NCBI RefSeq assembly: GCF_030269545.1
Contig: NZ_BSTN01000033.1
Location: 1-64,000 of the forward strand
Direction of reading: 5' to 3'
DNA: 64,000 nt
DNA from: Actinomadura sp. NBRC 104425
GTDB taxonomy: Bacteria > Actinomycetota > Actinomycetes > Streptosporangiales > Streptosporangiaceae
Made by a program: the position numbers and the translations under genes. A model generated the notes under the pieces. It ran no database searches and was not told the DNA's origin. It saw only the letters and a program-made list of their open reading frames with translations. This document shows, piece after piece, positions 41,557-50,069 of this stretch; the stretch's first letter is position 1, and each line of letters starts with the position of its first letter.

Positions 41557-42486
41557 ATGGCATCGGAGAAGACCGCCGCGAACGGCGCCACCGAAAACCG
41601 GCCCACGGGCGCCAAGGGCGCCGCGAATGGTGCGGTCAATGGTCCGGGTTTCGGACGTCCGTCCGGCGCGGCTGGCGCCGTATGGGACGCGCTGACGGCC
41701 AACCCCGGCGCCACGGTCGCGACCATCGCCATGGCGGCACAGGTCAGCCGCGCCACCGTGGCGCGCGTACTGACGGCCATGGAGGGCGACGGCCGCGCCG
41801 TCCGCACGCACGGCGGGTGGGACAACGGTAAGCGACGGCCCGACACCTGGAACGCGGTCGCGCCCGATGCCCCGGAGTCCGATGCACATGCGGACGACAC
41901 CACACCCGCCACCGAGCCCGCCGATGACGTGGCGGCCACGGACACCGCTTCACAGGAAGCCCCGCAGGACGAGCCCGGCATCAGCGGCGCGCCGAACACG
42001 ACCGATGGCACCGACGACGGCGCGACAACGGACGGCGACGGCTCCGGCATGGACGCGGCGGCGGTCGCTGAGGCCCGGGACGCGCTGACGGCGCTGGGCG
42101 CGGCGATCAGCGACGCGCTTTCCGCACTGGACCGGGGTGACGGCGCGGCCGCATTGACGGCCATCCACACCGTGTACGGCGGGTCGGGTAAGGCGCGGCG
42201 GCTGGTGCGCGCGGCGGTCAACGGGCGGCCGCGCACCGCCTCGGGGCGGCCGCGATCACGGCAGGGCGAAATGCGCGCGAAGGTCGCGGCGCATCTGGCC
42301 GCTCACCCCGGCGCCGAGTTCACTCCGCACGAGCTCGGAAAGGTGCTCGGGCATTCGGCCGGTGCCGTCTCCAACGCCCTGGACCGCCTGGTCGAGGCCG
42401 GTGAGGCCGCGCTGGTGTGCGAACGTCCCCGCCGGTTCACCGCCGCCGAATCCGCTGCCCGCACGAAGGCCGATACCGCGCGCTGA
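41557..42486 (+). CDS. Double winged-helix regulator of the MoxR-VWA module
   Basis: 309 residues from ATG 41557, with TTGGAGG upstream. The first helix-turn-helix is at about residues 38-90 (VWDALTANPGATVATIAMAAQVSRATVARVL), then a long acidic, threonine-rich linker, a helical segment (residues 168-205), and a second winged helix at about 235-300 (KVAAHLAAHPGAEFTPHELG, SAGAVSNALDRLVEAGEA, RPRRFTA). The second domain is clearly homologous to the N-terminus of the MoxR protein encoded next. Two DNA-binding domains joined by a flexible linker suggest a regulator or DNA tether. Confidence 0.7.
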   Translation: MASEKTAANGATENRPTGAKGAANGAVNGPGFGRPSGAAGAVWDALTANPGATVATIAMAAQVSRATVARVLTAMEGDGRAVRTHGGWDNGKRRPDTWNAVAPDAPESDAHADDTTPATEPADDVAATDTASQEAPQDEPGISGAPNTTDGTDDGATTDGDGSGMDAAAVAEARDALTALGAAISDALSALDRGDGAAALTAIHTVYGGSGKARRLVRAAVNGRPRTASGRPRSRQGEMRAKVAAHLAAHPGAEFTPHELGKVLGHSAGAVSNALDRLVEAGEAALVCERPRRFTAAESAARTKADTAR

Positions 42487-42584
42487 CCGACACCGCACAC
42501 GGGGACGGGCGCGGCGCAACGCCCGCCCGTCCCGAACGGCCACCATTCCGGACCTTAGACCACTTTCGACAGGAGAAGACCGCG

Positions 42585-43769
42585 ATGACCGTTGCGCGAT
42601 CCATGCCCGTGACCGTTTCGACGTCCGCCACCACCCGACGTTTGGGACAGGGCGAACTCCGCCGCCTGGTCGCCGCTCACCTGGCCGCCGATCCGGCCCG
42701 CGCATTCACCCCGGGCGAAATCGCCAAGGCGTTGGACCGGTCGGCCGGTGCCGTCGGCAACGCGCTGGCGACGTTGGCCGACCACGGCCACGCCGAGGAG
42801 GTGTCGAACCGGCCGCGCCGCTACCGGGCCACGGCCACCACTGCCCACGCCGCCACGCCGCCCTCCGGTGGCAGGGTGCGCGGCACGTGCGCAGGAAAGC
42901 CCGCCGCGCGCCCGTCCGGTCCGGCCGCCTCGGCACCGGTCGTCAGCACGAAAGAGCCATCGCCGGTGGATGGGCGCAAGCCGATCGTGCGACCGAACGG
43001 GCAGACGTACCACCCGCGCCAGTTGGCCGACCTTCCCGACGTGGTCGCGTTGCGGCGGCTGCGTGAGGCGGGCATCCCGGCGCTGTTGTACGGCCCGCCC
43101 GGGACCGGCAAGACGTCCCTGGTCGAAGCGGCGTTCCCCGACCTCATCACGGTGGCCGGAGACGGTGACACGGCGGTCGCCGATTTCATCGGCGAATACA
43201 CCCAAGCGCCCGGCGGGGGTTACGAGTTCGTCTACGGCCCGTTGGTCACCGCCATGACCGAAGGTCGGGCGCTGCTCATCGATGACGCCACGCTGATCTC
43301 GCCGAAGGTGCTGGCTGTGGTCTATCCGGCGATGGACGGGCGGCGCCAGATCACCGTGAAGGCGCACAAGGGCGAGACGATCAGCGCGGCGCCCGGCTTC
43401 TACGTGATCGCCGGTCACAACCCGGGCGTTCATGGCGCGGTGTTGACCGAGGCGCTAGCGTCTCGGTTCGCCGCACAAATCAGGGTGTCGACCGACTACG
43501 ACCTGGCGCGCACTCTCAAAATCGACCCAAAGGCGGTGCGGGTGGCGCGGAACCTGTCCAAGCGGCAGGAGTCGGGCGAAATCGGCTGGGCGCCGCAACT
43601 TCGGGAACTGATCGCCTTTCAGAAGATCGCCGACGTTCTCGGTGCGGACGCGGCGGTGTCCAACCTCGTCGGCATCGCGCCCGAAGAAGACCGCCCCGTC
43701 GTCGCCGATGTCGTCGCCGCCGTCTACGGCCGTCCGATTACACCGCTGTCGCTTGGACGCCAGATCTGA
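42585..43769 (+). CDS. MoxR-family AAA+ ATPase with N-terminal winged helix
   Basis: 394 residues from ATG 42585 with ACAGGAG upstream. Residues about 20-80 form a winged helix matching the C-terminus of the preceding protein (LVAAHLAADPARAFTPGEIA, SAGAVGNAL, RPRRYRA). The AAA+ domain starts near residue 155: Walker A GPPGTGKTS (from 170), ALLIDDATL (Walker B), AGHNPG (sensor 1) and LTEALASRF with the arginine finger region. MoxR ATPases act as chaperones on VWA partners, and the next gene encodes one. An HTH fused to MoxR is unusual and suggests DNA-directed action. Confidence 0.85.
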   Translation: MTVARSMPVTVSTSATTRRLGQGELRRLVAAHLAADPARAFTPGEIAKALDRSAGAVGNALATLADHGHAEEVSNRPRRYRATATTAHAATPPSGGRVRGTCAGKPAARPSGPAASAPVVSTKEPSPVDGRKPIVRPNGQTYHPRQLADLPDVVALRRLREAGIPALLYGPPGTGKTSLVEAAFPDLITVAGDGDTAVADFIGEYTQAPGGGYEFVYGPLVTAMTEGRALLIDDATLISPKVLAVVYPAMDGRRQITVKAHKGETISAAPGFYVIAGHNPGVHGAVLTEALASRFAAQIRVSTDYDLARTLKIDPKAVRVARNLSKRQESGEIGWAPQLRELIAFQKIADVLGADAAVSNLVGIAPEEDRPVVADVVAAVYGRPITPLSLGRQI

Positions 43770-43842
43770 CCGACGGCGCCCACGGCATCCGGCCGACACC
43801 ACCACCCGAACACAAACCGTCTGAAGAAACGGGGGACCACCC

Positions 43843-45630
43843 ATGACCGCGCACATCATCGCCGCACCCTCGGCGGAACCGGCGCCGGGGACCGACCCGC
43901 ACGGCCCTTGGCTGAGGCTGTCGGCCGCCTTCACCGAGGCCGTCGCCGACCTCGCCGACCGCGAAGACCTGACCGTCACCTGCGCCCCGGGCAAGGGACG
44001 CGGCGCGCCGGGATGTTTCATCCCTGCCCAGGCCACCATTGAACTGGACGGCGCCCACCTCGGCCACGACCCCCGGACGTGTGACCCGTCCCGGGTATCG
44101 GACCGGGAACGGTACCCGGCGCTCTGGGGTGTGCTGACACACGAGGCCGCGCACGCCCACCACACCCGCTGGACACCGCCGCACGGCACACCCGCCGCCC
44201 ACATCGACGCCGCGTTGGCGTTGGAAGAATCCCGGATCGAGGCCGCCCAAATCCGCCGCCGTCCGGCCGACCGCCGCTGGCTACGCGCCTCGGCAAGCCG
44301 CCTCGTCCTCGCCGATTTCATGCCGCCCGCCGGGACCACACCCGGCCCGATGCCCGGTGATCCCACGCCGAGAGCCGCCGCGTCCGGCGGCGCCACGATC
44401 AGCGCGACCATGACCCCGTGGGACGCCGGACGCGCCGCCGCCCTGCTGCTGGCACGCACCGACGCAGGGATTCTCGACCACGTCGAAACCAAGCCGCTGA
44501 CCGAAATGATCATCAAGATCCTGGGCGAGAAGCGGCTCAACGCCCTCGCCGACCTGTGGGGCATCGCGCACCGTACCGGCGATGACGACCGGGAAACGAT
44601 GATCGACCTCGGCCGCCGCTGGTGCGAGATCATCGGCATTGATCCGGAACGGCCCGCACCCGAACCGCCCCCCACCTCGGGCGAGCCGTCCGGGCCGTCC
44701 CCCTTGGCTGAGGCGATCAGCGGCGCCCTCCGCGCGGTCGCCAAGACGGATGGGGCATCCACCTCGGGCGCGGCGGAAGAGAAGGACGACCGGCGGCGCC
44801 GCGAACAGGCCGTTCGTGAGGCGACCGAACGCGCGGCCCGCCGGGTGTTCCGATCAACCCACTCTGAGCGCGGGCGCCACGGCCCCACCGCCATAATCGG
44901 CACCCGGGCGCCACGTGGCGACGAACAGGCCGCCGCGCGCCGCCTGGCACGCCAGTTGCGCGCCGCCGCGCACCGTGAACGCGTCGCCACCGTCCAGACC
45001 TCACCCGCACCACCCGGACGGCTGCGCATGCGCGCCGCGCTGGCCGCCGACGCCCAACGCGCCGCCGGTGCCGTGCCCACGGCCGAACCGTTCACCCGGA
45101 CCACACGGCGCCACGTCCCCGCACCGCCGTTGCGCATCGGCATCGCCTGTGATGTGTCCGGATCGATGGTGGAGGCGTCCGTACCGGTCGCCTCGGCGGC
45201 GTGGATTCTCGCCCGAGCCGCATCCCACATCCCCGATGCGCGTTCGGCGACCGTCATCTTCGGCGCGAAGGTCCGCCCCGTCACGCATCCGGGAGCCGTT
45301 CCGGCGACCGTCACGGAGTTCACCGCATGCGATTCGACCGAGCAATTCGTCCAAGCGGTGGACGCCCTGGACGGCGGCCTTGACCTCAGCCGCCCCGGCG
45401 CCGCCCGGCTTCTGGTCGTCGTCTCCGACGGCATCTTCACCGCCGAACAGCGCCGCATCGGCCAAAAGCGCATCGACCGGCTGACCGCCGCCGGATGCGC
45501 GGTGCTCTGGCTGAACCTGACCGGGCGGGCGTACCCGATGGACGGCGCACACCTGCTCACGCTGACCAATCCGGCGGCGACGGTGACCGCGATCGGGGCC
45601 GCCGCTGCCCGCGCCCTACGCAACGCCTGA
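43843..45630 (+). CDS. HEXXH- and VWA-domain protein, partner of MoxR
   Basis: 595 residues from ATG 43843. The N-terminal half has a zinc-metallopeptidase-like motif LTHEAAHAHH (HEAAH at 100-104) followed by ALALEESRIEA, a candidate third-ligand helix. A charged linker (about 310-390) leads to a von Willebrand A domain with the MIDAS motif DVSGS (437-441), VVSDGIFT and a C-terminal alpha/beta region. MoxR-VWA pairs remodel protein complexes; here the VWA protein may itself be a protease under ATPase control. Activity is untested and inferred from motifs. Confidence 0.8.
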   Translation: MTAHIIAAPSAEPAPGTDPHGPWLRLSAAFTEAVADLADREDLTVTCAPGKGRGAPGCFIPAQATIELDGAHLGHDPRTCDPSRVSDRERYPALWGVLTHEAAHAHHTRWTPPHGTPAAHIDAALALEESRIEAAQIRRRPADRRWLRASASRLVLADFMPPAGTTPGPMPGDPTPRAAASGGATISATMTPWDAGRAAALLLARTDAGILDHVETKPLTEMIIKILGEKRLNALADLWGIAHRTGDDDRETMIDLGRRWCEIIGIDPERPAPEPPPTSGEPSGPSPLAEAISGALRAVAKTDGASTSGAAEEKDDRRRREQAVREATERAARRVFRSTHSERGRHGPTAIIGTRAPRGDEQAAARRLARQLRAAAHRERVATVQTSPAPPGRLRMRAALAADAQRAAGAVPTAEPFTRTTRRHVPAPPLRIGIACDVSGSMVEASVPVASAAWILARAASHIPDARSATVIFGAKVRPVTHPGAVPATVTEFTACDSTEQFVQAVDALDGGLDLSRPGAARLLVVVSDGIFTAEQRRIGQKRIDRLTAAGCAVLWLNLTGRAYPMDGAHLLTLTNPAATVTAIGAAAARALRNA

Positions 45631-45730
45631 CGGCCCTGACGGCGGGGCGCGGCCGTGATGGCGACCGCGCCCCGCCGTTCCCCGATCCCCCGCTTCAACT
45701 GCATCTGTGTACAACTCGAACGGAGAAATC

Positions 45731-46060
45731 GTGGCCGGCGAGATGTTCGTTCTTCTCGGTTGGGCATGGGACATCGACACCGCGACCCGACTGGCCGCAC
45801 GGCACCCCGTCATGCAGGCCGACGTCGACCGGTTGGCGTGGGCCCGGCCGGTGATTCAGATCGACCCTGAGCACGCCGCCACCGTTGACCTGTCCCGCCC
45901 CCTACTGGCCGTGCCGATCCCGAACGCGCAGACACCCCTGGTGATCGACGGCTATCACAGAATTCACCGCGCGCTGACCACCGGGATCCGGACCCTGCCG
46001 GTCGTCGTCCTCGACGAGCGCGACGAACGCGCCTGCCGCATCCGAGGAGGAGGCATCTGA
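45731..46060 (+). CDS. ParB/sulfiredoxin-fold-like protein
   Basis: 109 residues from GTG 45731 (CGGAG at 5 nt); ATG 45743 is an alternative start. The region VDLSRPLLAVPIPNAQTPLV, then IDGYHRIHRAL, GIRTLPVVVL has the ParB N-terminal nuclease-like signature (x-I-D-G-x-H-R-x-x-A). Such domains bind CTP or ATP, or act on DNA or protein. It lies 100 bp after the VWA gene on the same strand, so it is probably the last member of the module. Confidence 0.65.
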   Translation: MAGEMFVLLGWAWDIDTATRLAARHPVMQADVDRLAWARPVIQIDPEHAATVDLSRPLLAVPIPNAQTPLVIDGYHRIHRALTTGIRTLPVVVLDERDERACRIRGGGI

Positions 46061-46675
46061 CAACCCCGCATGCACGCGCTGACACCACGGTCTCGCCACA
46101 CGCGTGACACCTTCGATGGTGCCTGCCGCGGCCAGCGGTGCCGCCCTAACGAACGCCAACCCGCCGTCGGCGCGGTGCTACACCCGGCCTCACCCATCAG
46201 GGGCAGAAACACCAACCATCACCGGCTTTGGTCCTGGTGCGGTGACGGTGTCGTCCAGGAGCGTCCCCACGTGTCCTTTGACTGGCCGAACCGTCCCGAA
46301 GGCCACCACCTTCCAGGGCGATCCAGCGACTCGCGTTAGCAGACCGACCGTCCCGGAGGGCACTCCCGCGCGAACGGCGAGATGACGGTACGGACCATTT
46401 CGCGCGGGCGTGCCCTCCGAATGCGGGCGCGCGGGCAGTGAGAAGCCGCAGCGTCTCGGTGAACGATCTCGACTGATCGCCAGTGCCTCTTCGTCCCGAA
46501 CAAGGTCTATGCGGATTCGCTACCTGGAACGAATGGTGTCTACCGAGGTGGGGCCGTCATCATGACGCAGGCTCGCGCTGTCTCACGTGGCCTCGCAAGC
46601 ACGATCGTCCCACAGCTTCCCACAGCGGAGACCAGGCCGGACGCGTGGAAGCCCCCCATGAGTGACGGTGGCACG
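46061..46675. other. Gene-free stretch
   Basis: Between the MoxR-VWA module and the GNAT gene I see no supported gene. The only strong structure is the long inverted repeat at 46355-46418. Confidence 0.4.
46355..46418. terminator. Long inverted repeat, possible bidirectional terminator
   Basis: Arms 46355-46374 and 46399-46418 pair over 20 bp with one mismatch (GGAGGGCACTCCCGCGCGAA against TTCGCGCGGGCGTGCCCTCC), with a 24-nt loop. It lies between convergent genes (ParB-like and GNAT), so bidirectional termination fits; an end of a small non-autonomous element cannot be excluded. Confidence 0.5.
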
Positions 46676-47236
46676 TCACCGTGAGACCGACAACGGGAGC
46701 ACCAACGCCTCCAGGGTCGGAGCGCCCTCCCATGAAGGTCGCAACTGCCCTAGGCCGGTCCAGCCCCACCGGGCATAAGCGGCCTTTGCCGCAGTGTTGT
46801 CCGGCATTACAAGCAGCGTTGCCCGCTCCTCGCGACGCCTGGACAGTAGTTCATCATGGAGTGCCCGCCCCACACCCTTGCTGCGCCATGGTCTCCTCAC
46901 CATCAGCTCGGAAAGCGCGAACGTACGCGTTCCCGTCTCCCTGAGTTGCTCGTCCGGTACTTGTGTCAGCATGCCTTGCCACCACCCGCTACCGGCCTGG
47001 AGTGGGAAGCCGTAGGCATAGCCGATCATCTCGCCGTCGGGGGTATATGCCGCGACAAGTTCCCAGCCGGGCGCGGTCATGTGCCCGGTGATCTGGCGGC
47101 GGTATCGATCTTCAGTGAAGAACTCGCGCGGCTCGGTATTGGCGTATATCTCTTGTTGCACTGAGATGAGTGTGTCAAGCAGTCGGCGCGCGTCGGCGGC
47201 GTCATGGTGTCGGAGGTCGAACTGGAAGTCTGTCAT
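46676..47236 (-). CDS. GNAT-family N-acetyltransferase
   Basis: 186 residues from ATG 47236. The acetyl-CoA binding motif A is readable as ALSELMVRRPWRSKGVGRALHDELLS (R-x-x-x-G-x-G pattern), followed by ERATLLVMPDNTAAKAAYARWGW, the typical motif B. The substrate is not deducible. It starts 8 bp after the stop of the XRE regulator, so the two form an operon. GNATs next to TPR regulators are common in actinomycetes, with roles from antibiotic modification to toxin-like tRNA acetylation; nothing here discriminates. Confidence 0.82.
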   Translation of the reverse strand: MTDFQFDLRHHDAADARRLLDTLISVQQEIYANTEPREFFTEDRYRRQITGHMTAPGWELVAAYTPDGEMIGYAYGFPLQAGSGWWQGMLTQVPDEQLRETGTRTFALSELMVRRPWRSKGVGRALHDELLSRRREERATLLVMPDNTAAKAAYARWGWTGLGQLRPSWEGAPTLEALVLPLSVSR

Positions 47237-47244
47237 TTGATCGT

Positions 47245-48555
47245 CTAGCCTCCGAATGCCTCGTCGTACTGCTCATTGAACTTCTGCGCTGACGCGCAGT
47301 GCACAGTTCTCGACATCCGCCTCAGCGAGGCCAGTTGTCTTCGGATGCGCGTTGAGTTGACCATGGCGACGAGGGGGATCGCTTCCGTGGCCACCTCGAA
47401 GGCGTCCGCCTGATTTCCGGCTCGGCGCAGGGCATCTGCTAGCCGGACCGTGTAGTACGTGGTGTTGCGCGGGAAGGCCGGATGTGGCTCTTCTTTGATG
47501 GCCTGGAACAACTTCGCGGCTCGTCGATGCTCACCCAAGGTCACGTACGCCATGCCTTCGACACCGGCTACCTCTGCGGGTGTGAGCGCCCCCAAAAAGG
47601 ACAAGTCATCTTCGTGGGGGCCTTTGTCGAATTCTCTCTTCGCGAGAGTGAGGTGACGTTGGGCGCTGGTGCGGTCCTGCATACCCGCGTATCCCTGAGC
47701 GCACCGCAGATGCAGCAATGCGGTCATACGCGGTGTGGCCCACCCGGCAGATGTGCGCAGTCCTCTTTCCGCGAGTTGGACGGCTTCACGTGAACGCCCT
47801 TGACGCTGAGACTGCAGGGACATGTACGACAGCACTCGCGCTTCGAGCTGCAGGTCCTCCCGCGTCCGGGCCAGCAGCAAGGTTTCCAGGTAGTGCTGCC
47901 AAGCCATGTCATGACGTTCTGCGTCATAGGCCGTCCAGCCCGCCCAAGCACCAAGATGCCCGGCTACTTGGTACAACTCACCCTCCAAGCGGGAAGGGTA
48001 AGTGCCGTGCTGTATCCAGGCGTCGACCTGAGCCAGCAGCGCGGCGGCCCCCTCACAGATGAGGTCGCCGCCGCGCTGCGCATCCGTATGCTCCAGCTGC
48101 TCCAACGCGGACCGAACGAGCCCGAGGTGCTCATCACCAATGAGGGGACCCTGTCCTGGGTGCAGTAGCGAACGGGCAGAGGCCGCTAGGCCGAGACCTG
48201 CGAGGAAGTCCAGGATGAATCGTCGGCGCTTCGTTTGATCATCACTCCTGTAGGTGCTGGCGTCAGGTTCACGGCCATCGGCTTCTGATGGTTCACCAGA
48301 GCTGCTGTTGTCCCCGAACAGCTCCTCAACGTCCATGCCGAATGCGGCTGAGTAGGCCAACTGGTAGCGCTCGCTGATACCGACCTTGCCGGCCTCCCAA
48401 CGCTTCACGTAAGAGATCAGGGTTTCCAGGTCGGGGCACTGATCGGTGATGTGATCGGCGAGTCGGCGGGCCATCTCCGGTTTCAGCCAGCGGCGCCGTT
48501 TGCGCTCGGTGCGCAGACGGGCGCCGATCCTACGCCGTTCTTCGGCGGTGGTCAT
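47245..48555 (-). CDS. XRE-family regulator with TPR C-terminus
   Basis: 436 residues from ATG 48555 (GAAGGG upstream). It has a helix-turn-helix at residues about 10-75 (GARLRTERKRRRWLKPEMARRLADHI, YVKRWEAGKVGISERYQLAYSAAF). After a linker come helical TPR-like repeats (about 130-430: AVQLAERGLRTSAG, LHLRCAQGYAGMQDRTSAQRHLTLAKREF, VEGMAYVTLGEHRRAAKLFQAI). It resembles the regulator at 21661 in layout. It is divergent from the family B and A small protein genes at 48731, which it probably controls. Confidence 0.82.
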   Translation of the reverse strand: MTTAEERRRIGARLRTERKRRRWLKPEMARRLADHITDQCPDLETLISYVKRWEAGKVGISERYQLAYSAAFGMDVEELFGDNSSSGEPSEADGREPDASTYRSDDQTKRRRFILDFLAGLGLAASARSLLHPGQGPLIGDEHLGLVRSALEQLEHTDAQRGGDLICEGAAALLAQVDAWIQHGTYPSRLEGELYQVAGHLGAWAGWTAYDAERHDMAWQHYLETLLLARTREDLQLEARVLSYMSLQSQRQGRSREAVQLAERGLRTSAGWATPRMTALLHLRCAQGYAGMQDRTSAQRHLTLAKREFDKGPHEDDLSFLGALTPAEVAGVEGMAYVTLGEHRRAAKLFQAIKEEPHPAFPRNTTYYTVRLADALRRAGNQADAFEVATEAIPLVAMVNSTRIRRQLASLRRMSRTVHCASAQKFNEQYDEAFGG

Positions 48556-48730
48556 AGCGGATGCCCTTCGGATCGCCGGTGCTCCGGATTGCTCCTCCCG
48601 GTGCTCCCCATTGTGCCCCTGCCTCTACGGCATGGGACGCGGTTTGACTTGCCTTCATCAGACGAAAGCGGCCCCGGACGCGACGATCGCGGCGTCGGCC
48701 GGGGCCTTGACCGGAAGGAGGCTCCGGTCC

Positions 48731-49057
48731 ATGGACGATCGTACGGCCGGATATGAACCGTCTGGCCCATTGGCCGCGTTGGCGGTGAATCTGTCGGCGC
48801 GGCGGTTGGTGATCGACAGGACGGTGCGCGCGGTCCGCGAAGTGAACAAGGACGTCCCGGAATGCTGTGACGAGGTGCGGTACGTGTCGGACACGGTGGT
48901 GTGCCGACCGCGTGAGGACGACGGCGGGACGCCGTGGGTCTTCACGTCGTGGGGTGCGCTGATCGCTTCGGCCGATCAGGTGGAGGACGCGGCGATGTAC
49001 GTCTACACGTATGTGTCGCGGCGACCGGAGCAGGCGCGGCCGAGGGTGTCGTCGTGA
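48731..49057 (+). CDS. Small protein, family B copy 2
   Basis: 108 residues from ATG 48731, with GGAAGGAGG upstream. It is homologous to the product at 20075-20368 (MDDRT start, PLAAL, TVVCRPREDDG, WVFT, ADQVEDAAMYV, RRPEQARP). It is followed at once by a family A gene (GTGA overlap) and faces an XRE-TPR regulator, the same partners as at the first locus. The function is unknown. Confidence 0.62.
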   Translation: MDDRTAGYEPSGPLAALAVNLSARRLVIDRTVRAVREVNKDVPECCDEVRYVSDTVVCRPREDDGGTPWVFTSWGALIASADQVEDAAMYVYTYVSRRPEQARPRVSS

Positions 49058-49494
49058 CCGCGCCGACGGTCGGCGTCCGGTCGTGGGCGGCCGTCGAGAT
49101 GGACCCCGAGCGGGCATTGGCCGAGTTCGCCCGCTGGTTTCCGGGGGTGCCGACGTGGTTCGGCGAGTACACCGGCCAGTGGTTCGCGCTGCTACGGCGG
49201 CCGGGCGGTGACCAGCTCGTCGAGGCGGACACCCCCGAGAACCTGGCACGCCGTCTGAACGCCGCCGGGGCGCGCCCCCGTCGCAGGATGCCGGACCGGT
49301 CGGCCGGAATGCCGGGGGGCGGTGGGACGGCGGCGGGCGTGCAGTGGTCGCCCCCGCCGCACTCGCCGCGCCGGGCGGGGTCGGAGCGGCCGGGGCCCAC
49401 GAAGCGTCCTCCGCGTGGTCGGCATGAAGCGAAAAGGCGCCGGGGATGGCTGCGGCGGCTCCTCGACTGGCTGACGCGGACGGAGGAGCGGTGA
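49054..49494 (+). CDS. Small protein, family A copy 2
   Basis: 146 residues from GTG 49054. The N-terminal 80 residues are the family A core (FPGVPTWFGEYTGQWFALLR, EADTPENLARRL) shared with 21031-21324. The C-terminus adds a proline-, glycine- and arginine-rich tail ending in a basic amphipathic helix (RRRGWLRRLLDWLTRTEER) that could contact membrane or nucleic acid. It is coupled to both neighbours by GTGA overlaps. Confidence 0.62.
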   Translation: MTAPTVGVRSWAAVEMDPERALAEFARWFPGVPTWFGEYTGQWFALLRRPGGDQLVEADTPENLARRLNAAGARPRRRMPDRSAGMPGGGGTAAGVQWSPPPHSPRRAGSERPGPTKRPPRGRHEAKRRRGWLRRLLDWLTRTEER

Positions 49495-49841
49495 GTGGGG
49501 CGGGCCAGATGCGGGGCCGGGACGGCAGTGTCGGCGTCGGGCGTGCGCTATGGGTGGCGATCCTGGCCGCCCTGGACAGTGACGACGCGGCATTGCGCAC
49601 CGAGGTCTATGCCGCGGTGATCCGGGTCGGGCTCCCCGCGTGGATGGACGTGCTGGACGACCCGGCGGCGCTGTCGGCCCACGTGCGGGAGGCGACCGGC
49701 GGCCGGGTCACCCTCACCGGCACCGACGACCAGGCGGACGGCAACGGCGGTGACCGCGGGGACCGGATGTCCCCGGGGTGGGGGCCGATGCGCCCGAACA
49801 TCTCCCCGGCCTCCTCGCCCATCCCGATGCCGGACGCGTAG
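49491..49841 (+). CDS. Hypothetical protein upstream of the hemB-like gene
   Basis: 116 residues from GTG 49491, overlapping the family A stop. The first 80 residues are helical (GRALWVAILAALDSDDAALRTEVYAAVIRVG, LPAWMDVLDDPAALSAHV), and the tail is glycine/proline-rich. Family not recognised. It completes a three-gene block followed after 228 bp by the hemB-like gene. Confidence 0.55.
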   Translation: MSGAGQMRGRDGSVGVGRALWVAILAALDSDDAALRTEVYAAVIRVGLPAWMDVLDDPAALSAHVREATGGRVTLTGTDDQADGNGGDRGDRMSPGWGPMRPNISPASSPIPMPDA

Positions 49842-50069
49842 AGCCGGGGGCGGCCCCGCGGTGTGGACACTTCCCCGTATGTCCCGCGCCGTCGCCCCCT
49901 TCCAACCGCCGCGCCCCCGGGCGTCCCAGCCCCCTCCCGGGTGGCGCGGCCCTTTGCCGGCGGCGGCGCGGATGGCCGGTATGTCAACCTCTGCCGCGCC
50001 GCCGCCCTTTCCAACGCCACACCCCCGGGGGAACCAAGGGGGTGCGGTCCTCGACACAGGAGGATTTCC

